In this document: positions 33,915-40,965 of the stretch, in pieces | Numbering within the stretch: the stretch's first letter is position 1 | How the letters are laid out: each line of letters begins with the position of its first letter | Assembly: GCF_033283405.1 (NCBI RefSeq) | Contig: NZ_JAWMQR010000001.1 | Location: forward strand, 186,001-250,000 | Source of the DNA: Halioxenophilus sp033283405 | GTDB lineage: Bacteria; Pseudomonadota; Gammaproteobacteria; Pseudomonadales; Cellvibrionaceae | DNA length: 64,000 bases | Reading direction: 5' to 3' | The notes under the pieces: generated by a model | Told to the model about the DNA's origin: nothing | The model's input: only the letters and a program-made list of their open reading frames with translations | Database searches by the model: none | Program-made: the position numbers and the translations under genes

Positions 33915-35066
33915 ATGTCTAGCAGTAGCGAGGGGCTATTGAATATTAATCGTCGCCAATTTATAGCTGGGCTGGTCGCCTTGGGGCTGGCCCCCGTCGC
34001 TGCAGCCCGGAGTCACACCGGCAGCTCGGCTGGCAGTGAGATCTGGTTGTCTGCACAGGGGGCTGATGGCGACCATTATGGTATGAGTTGGTATCGAGCT
34101 GCCGATGCCGATATCCACTTAACCTTAAGCCATTTCCGTGGCCACGGCAGTGCGGTTAATCCAATTCACCCGGAGCGGGCGATTATGATCGGCCGACAAC
34201 CCGGGTTTAAAGGTATTGCAGTGGATCTGCAGCAGGCGCGGATCACCCACCAGTTCGACTGCCAGGAAGGTCACCAGTTTTTTGGGCACGCCTGTTTCAG
34301 CGCCGATGGCAAAACTCTGTATACCACCGAGGGTAATATCGCCACCGGCGAGGGGCTGGTGGTGGCCAGGGATGCGAACACCTTTCAGATTCTTGGCCAA
34401 TTTTCCAGCCACGGCATAGGCCCGCACGAATTGCGCTTAATGCCGGATGGCAAATCTCTGGTGGTGGCCAATGGCGGGCTGCTCACTCGGCCCCAGAGCG
34501 GAAATCAGGTGCTCAACCCCGGTGATATGGATTCGAGCCTGGTTTATCTCGCCAGCACCAATGGTGAGCTACTGGAGCAGGTTCGTGTTCCCGAGCCTAA
34601 AGCCAGCATTCGCCATCTGGATCTCTCCGCAAACGGGGAGGTGGCCATGGCCATGCAGATGCAGCGCTTCGCTGCCAGCCACGCGGAGATTGTGCCCTTG
34701 GGCGCGGTGCACAGCCCGGGGCAGGCGGTGCGCCTGCTTGCCCACCCCGAGGCGGTTATCGGCCGCCTACAGGACTACATGGGCAGTGTCGCCATCAGCA
34801 ATGCCAGTCGCACCGTCGGCTTTACCAGCCCCAAGGGCAATCTGGCAGTATTTTGGAATTTGGATAGCGGCGAGTACGTCGGCCACCATAAATTGCTGGA
34901 TGTTTGCGGCTTGGCGGTGACTGCCGATCAACAACATTTCATCCTCTCCAGCTCTATTGGCCAACTGCGGTTGTTGAACGCGCACACGCTAAAGGAGGAG
35001 AAGGAGCGGAGGGTGATGACTGAGGGTATTCAGTGGGACAACCATCTGCTGGTGACCACGGTATAG
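33915..35066 (+). CDS. DUF1513-family exported protein
   Basis: A 383-residue protein with a Tat-type signal (NRRQFIAGLVALGLAPVAAARS). The mature part is a beta-propeller-like chain with regular repeats such as FKGIAVDLQQ, KTLYTTEGNI and GIGPHELRLMPDGKSLVVANGG, which is the hallmark of DUF1513. These proteins often accompany iron-uptake peptidases (imelysin type) in gammaproteobacteria, but no such gene is beside it here. The function is unknown; periplasmic iron or metal handling is a family-level guess. Ends 33 bases from the convergent PA2778-like gene. Confidence 0.85.
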   Translation: MSSSSEGLLNINRRQFIAGLVALGLAPVAAARSHTGSSAGSEIWLSAQGADGDHYGMSWYRAADADIHLTLSHFRGHGSAVNPIHPERAIMIGRQPGFKGIAVDLQQARITHQFDCQEGHQFFGHACFSADGKTLYTTEGNIATGEGLVVARDANTFQILGQFSSHGIGPHELRLMPDGKSLVVANGGLLTRPQSGNQVLNPGDMDSSLVYLASTNGELLEQVRVPEPKASIRHLDLSANGEVAMAMQMQRFAASHAEIVPLGAVHSPGQAVRLLAHPEAVIGRLQDYMGSVAISNASRTVGFTSPKGNLAVFWNLDSGEYVGHHKLLDVCGLAVTADQQHFILSSSIGQLRLLNAHTLKEEKERRVMTEGIQWDNHLLVTTV

Positions 35067-35099
35067 CCTTGCCGCCCGTTGTGATAACCACTCTTTGAA

Positions 35100-36119
35100 T
35101 TATTCGCCTGCGGCACAGACTACTTTAGGGCACTGGGCCGGTGCCGCTGAATTGCGCTCCGCACCGGCCGAAAGCTCCGCTAGTGTATCGGCAAAATTAC
35201 TATCCTCTGGTACCAGTTGATGGGCGCACTGTGCTGCCTGCCGTGCCGCCGCGTTACAGCCCATGGTTTGCAGCAGATAGGCATAGTTATTCCAGCCGGC
35301 GGCAAAGCCAGGGTTGCCTGTTAACAGCTGCTGATAGATTGCCTGGCTCTGCGTAAACGCTTTTTGCTGCTGCAACAGGTTGGCCAAACCAAACAGCGCC
35401 AACGGCTCCGTTGGCCACTGGCCAATAGCGGTTTGATAACCCACTCTTGCTTCGCTCACCAATCCCACCTGTTCCAGATTATTCACCGCTTTAATAAAAG
35501 CGAGCGGTTCTGCCGTTGCGGGCAGTTGCGTGGCCTGGGTAATGACAATGGCCCACTGCTTCGAGCGCCGCCAGGTTCTGGCGAACAAAGGCAAATTGAT
35601 GGTGTAGCTCTCAATGGTGCCAGAGTTGAGGGTGATGGTATTGGCGGCCAGGTCGTAGCCGGTAACCACGGCATAGTGCCACTGCGGCCACCAGCCAAAA
35701 CGGAGGTTCTGCAGTACGAGCACCGGGTTATTATTGGCAACTTCCATTAACAGTTGATCAAGCGCCGGAGCGAGCGGGTAGACGATATAACCCTCCCGGC
35801 GGGCACGGGCCACCATCTCCAGTTGCAGGCTGCCCTCGCGTTCAGGAATGTAAATCGCGCTTTTTAACTGCTCGGGTGTTACCTGGCTACCGCGATAATT
35901 TAATACACCGGCGAGGCTGGCCGGGCCGCATTGGTAGAGCTCCTGGGCGAAAAAGGGGAGATTGGTTATCTGGTGAGCCTGGGGGAGGGTAGTAAGCGAA
36001 TTCAGTTGGCTCTGCTCGGCGGGCGGCAAGCTGGAACAGCCAGCAAGCAGCAGAGCCAGAAAAGCAAACAGCCAGCAGAAGCGGGAGCTTATGCTGGCTG
36101 CATTCAGCGGCTTAGGCAT
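35100..36119 (-). CDS. PA2778-family lipoprotein with C39-like peptidase and TPR
   Basis: A 339-residue lipoprotein (lipobox LLAGC, C28). Residues 50-190 form a C39-like papain fold: QCGPASL with C64, WHYAVVTGYD with H148 and a following Asn in TITLNSG. The C-terminal 200-330 has TPR-like helices (AWNNYAYLLQTMGCNAAARQAAQ). It pairs with the PA2779-like gene 17 bases upstream, as in Pseudomonas PA2778/PA2779. The role is unknown; a periplasmic bacteriocin-like peptide processing or envelope function has been suggested by the fold only. Confidence 0.88.
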   Translation of the reverse strand: MPKPLNAASISSRFCWLFAFLALLLAGCSSLPPAEQSQLNSLTTLPQAHQITNLPFFAQELYQCGPASLAGVLNYRGSQVTPEQLKSAIYIPEREGSLQLEMVARARREGYIVYPLAPALDQLLMEVANNNPVLVLQNLRFGWWPQWHYAVVTGYDLAANTITLNSGTIESYTINLPLFARTWRRSKQWAIVITQATQLPATAEPLAFIKAVNNLEQVGLVSEARVGYQTAIGQWPTEPLALFGLANLLQQQKAFTQSQAIYQQLLTGNPGFAAGWNNYAYLLQTMGCNAAARQAAQCAHQLVPEDSNFADTLAELSAGAERNSAAPAQCPKVVCAAGE

Positions 36120-36136
36120 TAAACGGCCTAGGCCTG

Positions 36137-36541
36137 CTATTTGTTAACACATTTTACAAAGCTGAAAATATCAGTAGCACAGGCCATATCGGTGATGACA
36201 AACAGTACAAAAATTACCAACAGGGCGCCGATAACGGCATTACCGCCAGCAGGGGCGTCGGCCAGTTGTTGATTCAGTGCGCTAAGCTCTTCGGCAGTCA
36301 AAGCGTTGATACGTTGCTCTGCATCTTCGGAGCTAATGCCCATGCTTTGTAACTGCTGTTTAACATCGTCACTTTGAACCAGAGACAACAGTTGTTGCTT
36401 GTCCATGTTCATTTGGCTTTGAGCGATAACGGTTTCGGTCTCTATCATGCCGGCAGAGGCAGCGGAGCTGAGAAAGGTTGACAGCAGGATGACGGGAACC
36501 ATGACTTTCGCAACTGTTTTGGTGATGTAGCTAAATTCCAT
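36137..36541 (-). CDS. PA2779-family small membrane protein
   Basis: A 134-residue protein with a signal peptide (VAKVMVPVILLSTFLSSAASA), a helical middle with MDKQQLLSLVQSDDVKQQLQSMG and IDALTAEEL-like repeats, and one C-terminal membrane segment (AVIGALLVIFVLFVITD). This arrangement is that of PA2779, always found before PA2778. The substrate of the PA2778 peptidase may be this protein or its tail; that is inference. It is the first gene of the pair. Confidence 0.88.
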   Translation of the reverse strand: MEFSYITKTVAKVMVPVILLSTFLSSAASAGMIETETVIAQSQMNMDKQQLLSLVQSDDVKQQLQSMGISSEDAEQRINALTAEELSALNQQLADAPAGGNAVIGALLVIFVLFVITDMACATDIFSFVKCVNK

Positions 36542-36739
36542 GAAATCTACCTCGATCGTTGGTTGGTGCCATTTTTTCGCTGGCAGTATATAGGAGGAAA
36601 TCTTTTCCGGGTAAAAAATCCGGTCAAAATGCGTGGCCGATCAATATTCAGATAATCACTATGGTGTTGTCGCTTTGGGTGCTGGCTGTTTTTTGGTTAG
36701 CTTGTAATCAATTTCTTACGCGGCAGCGCACTTTTCCGG

Positions 36740-37588
36740 TTATTCCTCTGCGGTAATTTGGTAGTGGCGCTCCACATTTTTGCTTGCCGCTCCCCAGTTT
36801 GACTGTTGACTCCGAGACTGGTGTGCATCAAAGGCGGCCCGGTCGATAAATTCCTCATAAACTTGAAACACGGTTGCGCGGCTAGCGTTTTGCTCAACAT
36901 TAAATTGCAGGCAGCCGGGCTCCTGGCGGGTAAGGTGGATGTGGTTTGGTAGTTCGGCCAAAACCTTCGCCAGATCTTCTTCGGGGACGACAATATGCCC
37001 GCGTAAAATCACCTTGGCGGGCTCTGCCAATAAATTTTCCAGCCAAGCAGGCGCCGGGTGTTGCCGGTGAGTAACCGCCCCGTTGATTATTTTTGCCGTT
37101 AGCTTAAATGGCTCGAGCGCCGAGGCGTTATCCAATACCCATACCTGATCAAACAGCGGCAGTGCCTGTTTGATATTGGCCAGAGTGCGCGGTAGACGGT
37201 TCTCGACTTTATCGTCGGGCACAAAGTGGCCGCCTTCCAATACCCGCTGGGCAACCCTGGCCCTATTGAGCATTGCCTGACCTAGATGCACAAATACCAG
37301 GATAGTTTCAAAACCCATCGCTTTGGCTCGGGCGACGAAATCTATTTTGGAGGGGTGGGAGAAGACGGTTTCGTAGCAGAAACTGCGGCCATCCAAAAGC
37401 AGCTGGTGGCGAATCTCCTCGGCCATTTGTGCCGCCTGGTAACTGTGCGCCTCGGGCGCCTCCGGAAAGAACTCGCGGGCGATTAGATCGGCATTAACAA
37501 ATGGCAGCCCACGGGGTTGGAGTTGCGTGCGGTAGAAGGTGCTTTTGCCGGCGCCGTTGCCGCCAGCCAGTAACCACAGTTGTTTCAT
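36740..37588 (-). CDS. Zeta-toxin-like kinase fused to an ABM domain
   Basis: A 282-residue fusion. Residues 1-185 are a zeta-toxin/AAA P-loop kinase: GGNGAGKS at 9-16, VNADLIA at 31-37 and YETVFSH at 72-78, the residues used by zeta toxins to phosphorylate a sugar nucleotide or small molecule. Residues 192-278 are an antibiotic-biosynthesis-monooxygenase (YgiN-like) ferredoxin fold (VILRGHIVVPEED, LTRQEPGCLQFNV). The ParD-like antitoxin gene lies upstream, 197 bases away, so a toxin-antitoxin pair is likely. The ABM tail is unusual. Activity may be toxic or metabolic; the neighbour favours a toxin. Confidence 0.83.
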   Translation of the reverse strand: MKQLWLLAGGNGAGKSTFYRTQLQPRGLPFVNADLIAREFFPEAPEAHSYQAAQMAEEIRHQLLLDGRSFCYETVFSHPSKIDFVARAKAMGFETILVFVHLGQAMLNRARVAQRVLEGGHFVPDDKVENRLPRTLANIKQALPLFDQVWVLDNASALEPFKLTAKIINGAVTHRQHPAPAWLENLLAEPAKVILRGHIVVPEEDLAKVLAELPNHIHLTRQEPGCLQFNVEQNASRATVFQVYEEFIDRAAFDAHQSRSQQSNWGAASKNVERHYQITAEE

Positions 37589-37785
37589 GCCAGTTGAGGC
37601 CTTACCTGTTTAGTGCAGGCTTATTATTGATTAAGAAATTTAGCGGGGCCGACCAGTCGTTGGATATTTACCGGCTTGTGACTGATTGCGGTCGCTGCCC
37701 AGGTATAGTGCTGTCGACCCGCAGCGGATAAGCAAGCGAATGGTGTGGCACTCTCTACGGGGGCTTTCTCTATTTAAGTTAAAGG

Positions 37786-38196
37786 TTATGCCGCATTCAC
37801 TGGTTGAAATTCGCCATTGTGGAACTGGCCAATGGTGATCTGCCCATCGGGAGCCACCCGCTCCAACAGACCAGGGTGTTGATGGCTGGCCTGGTAACGA
37901 AACTGGTTGCTACTGATAGCCTGGCTCAACTCACCACTGGCCCGTTGCTGGTCGAGGCTGGCAAACAGTGCCTCGCTATCCACCGGCTGGCCAACAATGG
38001 GTTCAACCTTTACCTGGGCGAGCCCGGAGCGCAGGGCGAGCAGGGCTTGGGGGGTAAGCAGGTTGCCGACGGTGCGACCAATACTGGCCCAATACTCCAC
38101 CTGCTCGGCGGCGCTGCGGTGTGCCAGTTTGCCACTGCGACTGGCAGCTTCCATTAATTCGGCTTGTAAGCGAACCGGGGATGACGCTTTGGCCAT
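37786..38196 (-). CDS. ParD-like antitoxin (PF11903 type)
   Basis: A 136-residue protein. The N-terminal helix-rich part (SPVRLQAELMEAASRSGKLAHRSAAEQVEYWASIG) matches the ParD-like antitoxin domain, a ribbon-helix-helix-like DNA-binding fold. The C-terminal half is less ordered and could wrap the toxin. It is transcribed just before the zeta-like kinase gene and would neutralise it and repress the promoter. Confidence 0.8.
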   Translation of the reverse strand: MAKASSPVRLQAELMEAASRSGKLAHRSAAEQVEYWASIGRTVGNLLTPQALLALRSGLAQVKVEPIVGQPVDSEALFASLDQQRASGELSQAISSNQFRYQASHQHPGLLERVAPDGQITIGQFHNGEFQPVNAA

Positions 38197-38264
38197 GGTT
38201 GATCTCCCACAGGAAAACAGTGAAGTGGCCAGCTTAACATGTGTTGTAGCAAAATGCTACGGCG

Positions 38265-39068
38265 TTACTGCTTGAGGCGGATGTCGAACTCATCGGCATC
38301 CATCCAGGCGGGGAAGGATTCTCTGAACGCCGCTAACGACTGGTAGTCGAGGGTGTAGGTTTGGATAAACTCCTGCTCCTCTGGCTCATCCACCAGAATC
38401 TGGCCCTGGTAGTCGACCAACAGGGAGTCGCCGCTGTAGTGCCAGCCCTTGCCGTCGGTACCAACCCGGTTGACTCCAACCACGTAGCTCAGGTTTTCAA
38501 TGGCTCTGGCTACCAGCAGTGAGCGCCAGGGGTGGCGGCGGGAGCTGGGCCAACTGGCGACGCACAGCAGCAGGTCGTAGTCGTTGCGGCTGCGGCAGAA
38601 GACTGGGAACCTGAGGTCGTAGCAGACGGTGAGCAGCAGTTTCCAACCTTGGTATTCAACACACACCCGGTGCTGACCAGGGCGGTAACGCTCATGCTCG
38701 CCGGCCATTCGAAACAGGTGCACCTTGTCGTAATAGGCTACCTGGCCGTCGGGGGTAACAAACCAGAGGCGGTTGGTATTGCCGGCCGGGGTTTTAAAGA
38801 CTGTACTGCCGGTGACGGCGGCGCCGAGCTGCTCGGCCTGTTGCTGCATCCAATTGAGGGTGGGGGTCCCTGCCGACGAAAGAGCTCCCTCTTCGATGGT
38901 GGCATCGGGTTCGGTGGTAAAGCCCGAGGTGAACATTTCGGGCAGCACGACCAGGTCCGTGGTGCCGGCGAGCTCCGCCATTTTAGCCGCCAACGCTGCT
39001 CTGTTTTGTTCCGGTTGGTGCCAGACCAAATCGGTTTGCACCAAACTGACTCTTAACGGCTCTGGCAT
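38265..39068 (-). CDS. yafV: Omega-amidase YafV, nitrilase superfamily
   Basis: A 267-residue carbon-nitrogen hydrolase with the triad E44 (VLPEMF), K115 (YDKVHLF) and C149 (TVCYDLRFP). YafV-type omega-amidases hydrolyse 2-oxoglutaramate and 2-oxosuccinamate, clearing damaged by-products of glutamine transaminases. It ends the minus unit with the thioesterase, whose stop is 7 bases upstream. A normal family length and motif set. Confidence 0.9.
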   Translation of the reverse strand: MPEPLRVSLVQTDLVWHQPEQNRAALAAKMAELAGTTDLVVLPEMFTSGFTTEPDATIEEGALSSAGTPTLNWMQQQAEQLGAAVTGSTVFKTPAGNTNRLWFVTPDGQVAYYDKVHLFRMAGEHERYRPGQHRVCVEYQGWKLLLTVCYDLRFPVFCRSRNDYDLLLCVASWPSSRRHPWRSLLVARAIENLSYVVGVNRVGTDGKGWHYSGDSLLVDYQGQILVDEPEEQEFIQTYTLDYQSLAAFRESFPAWMDADEFDIRLKQ

Positions 39069-39075
39069 AACGCAT

Positions 39076-39522
39076 TCACTCCGAGCTTAAGCGGAAGGTT
39101 TCAAACAGGGTTTTGTACTCTTCCAGCAATGGCTTTTTACCTCCTTGGGCGCTATCGGTATTGACCATTCTGGCCACTCCGGTGGCGGCAATCCGCTGCT
39201 GGGCTTTGCTGAAAATAGCGTACTGGTGAATCACCTGGCTGCTACCAATATGTTCAATGCCCAAGCCTAGAATCAGGTTGTCCGGGTAGGTAATTGACGA
39301 TAAAAACCGGCAACTGGACTCCGCCACCACCGGGCTGAAATCGGGTGTCTGAATAGCGCCAATCAATTGGTAAAAAAAGACGGTACGCAGATGTTCGAAA
39401 TAGCGGTAGTACTGCACGTTGTTAACGTGGTTGAGGGCATCCATGTCGCCCCAAAGCGTAGCGTGTTCGACCGTAAACGGGTAGTGCTCAATAAATGCAA
39501 TTTCGGCTTGGCTGTTGGACAT
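39076..39522 (-). CDS. Acyl-CoA thioesterase, 4HBT hotdog fold
   Basis: A 148-residue hotdog-fold thioesterase with the LWGDMDALNHVNNVQYYRYFE motif, in which the Asp is catalytic in the YbgC/4HBT group. It hydrolyses an acyl-CoA ester in the cytoplasm. It is 7 bases before the YafV gene, so both are cotranscribed, though the link in function is not clear. Confidence 0.9.
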   Translation of the reverse strand: MSNSQAEIAFIEHYPFTVEHATLWGDMDALNHVNNVQYYRYFEHLRTVFFYQLIGAIQTPDFSPVVAESSCRFLSSITYPDNLILGLGIEHIGSSQVIHQYAIFSKAQQRIAATGVARMVNTDSAQGGKKPLLEEYKTLFETFRLSSE

Positions 39523-39606
39523 AGTTACTACTTCTTATGACTGCTCCGTTGCCTGCTTAAGTGGCAGCCGACGGGACGCCGGCTAACGGTTTAGCGGTTG
39601 AGCGAA

Positions 39607-40197
39607 TTAAGGCGTGGCTTTGCTGATGCCGTAGCGGGCGACTAACTCGCTCACAAACGGTTTGTGCTGTTTGATCTCCTCGTCGGTGAGGCCATCGAGT
39701 TCGTAGGGCAGTACCAACCAGTCGTCGGTGGTGTGCAGGTAGTAGTCGGGCTGGCGCTCTACCCGCAGGCGATTGGGCTTAAACCAGAGGCTGGCAATAC
39801 GCACGTCCTCCGGCATGTTGCGCCGGGTTTTGTTTTGCAGGCGGCGGATAACCGCATCGAGGTTGAGGCCGGTACTGTAGACGTCATCGACGATTAACAG
39901 TTTGTGGAAGGACTCTAACCGGTCTAACAGGTATTGGGTGCCATGCACGCGGATATTTTCGTGTTGGTCGACCATCGACTGATAGCTGCTCAGACCTCGG
40001 TAGGAGGTGCGAATGGAGATGTGGTCGGTGGCCACGCCCAAATACTCCAGGCAATCCTGCACGGCTATACCCACCGGGCTGCCACCGCGCCAGAGGCCGA
40101 CGATAAAATCGGGGCGAAAACCGCTCTGGTAGATTTGTGCCGCCAGGCGATAGGAGTCGAGGGTTACCTCTTCGGCGGTAATGAAGCGTTTTATCAT
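39607..40197 (-). CDS. Phosphoribosyltransferase
   Basis: A protein of about 196 residues with the type I PRTase core and the PRPP loop LLIVDDVYSTGLNLDA. It transfers a base to or from PRPP. I chose ATG 40197 because the longer frame to 40272 is within the divergent promoter region. A paralogue is encoded divergently from 40304, with shared DYYLHTT/DYYIHTT and LxxPYxLxGL stretches, so the pair arose by inverted duplication. The base is not known; members of this group are annotated as hypoxanthine or xanthine-guanine types. Confidence 0.88.
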   Translation of the reverse strand: MIKRFITAEEVTLDSYRLAAQIYQSGFRPDFIVGLWRGGSPVGIAVQDCLEYLGVATDHISIRTSYRGLSSYQSMVDQHENIRVHGTQYLLDRLESFHKLLIVDDVYSTGLNLDAVIRRLQNKTRRNMPEDVRIASLWFKPNRLRVERQPDYYLHTTDDWLVLPYELDGLTDEEIKQHKPFVSELVARYGISKATP

Positions 40198-40303
40198 GAT
40201 CTCAGCAAATCCATTCGATATCCTGCGATGGGGCAGTATACAATATTTGACCAATGCGCCAATCTTTGGCAATTTCTACGCACGATTATCGATTGGGGAT
40301 TCA

Positions 40304-40882
40304 ATGAGCGTTCCAACCTCTTCCGAAAAACTCTACATCTCCGCCCAGCAATTGCTGCAGGACTCCTTCGAATTGGGGGCTAAGGTGCTGGCCAGTGGTT
40401 TCCGGCCAAAAGTGGTGATTGCGCTCTGGCGGGGTGGCGCGCCCATTGGTGTGGCCGTGCAGGAGTTTATTGATTACTACGGGGGTTGCCAGTCGGACCA
40501 CATTGCCATTCGCACCTCTTCTTATTCGGGTATCGGTCAACGCAGTGACCATATCCGTATTCACGACCTTACCTATCTGTTAAAAAATATTAATTACGAT
40601 GACCCGCTACTGATCGTCGACGATGTCTTCGACACCGGCCGAACCATCGATGCCCTAATTCGGGAATTAAAAACCAAAGCGCGCAAAAACTGCCCGGAAG
40701 ATATCCGAGTGGCAGTTCCCTACTACAAGCCAAAATCCAATCTGACGCATCGCGAGCCGGACTACTACATTCATACCACCGAACAGTGGTTGAAATTCCC
40801 CTACTCACTGGAGGGGCTCAAGGAGCAGGAGATCGCCGAAAACCGGCCGGAAATTTATTCGGTGATCAAATCCTTCTTATGA
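40304..40882 (+). CDS. Phosphoribosyltransferase, divergent paralogue
   Basis: A protein of 192 residues with the PRPP loop LLIVDDVFDTGRTIDA and the same fold as the neighbour encoded at 39607-40197. Shared features include FRPxxVxxLWRGGxPxGVAVQ and PDYYIHTTxxWLxxPY. The ATG at 40304 lies after a short leader and the two starts are 106 bases apart. It may use a different purine base or form a hetero-oligomer with the other copy. Followed by the ppc gene 83 bases on. Confidence 0.88.
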   Translation: MSVPTSSEKLYISAQQLLQDSFELGAKVLASGFRPKVVIALWRGGAPIGVAVQEFIDYYGGCQSDHIAIRTSSYSGIGQRSDHIRIHDLTYLLKNINYDDPLLIVDDVFDTGRTIDALIRELKTKARKNCPEDIRVAVPYYKPKSNLTHREPDYYIHTTEQWLKFPYSLEGLKEQEIAENRPEIYSVIKSFL

Positions 40883-40965
40883 GTTGAGTCGTAGCTGACC
40901 TGAACATCGGCACAGTTATTGCGGTCTTTCTGAGCTAGATACTGACATTGAGCGTTGGGGGGAAT

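Noticed and set aside
36559..36756. 65-residue frame with a hydrophobic stretch
   Set aside because: It overlaps the end of the zeta-like gene on the other strand and has no ribosome site; one hydrophobic run in an AT-rich gap is not enough.
40181..40303. N-terminal extension of the second phosphoribosyltransferase
   Set aside because: It lies in the start of the divergent gene and promoter region; the conserved fold begins after ATG 40304.
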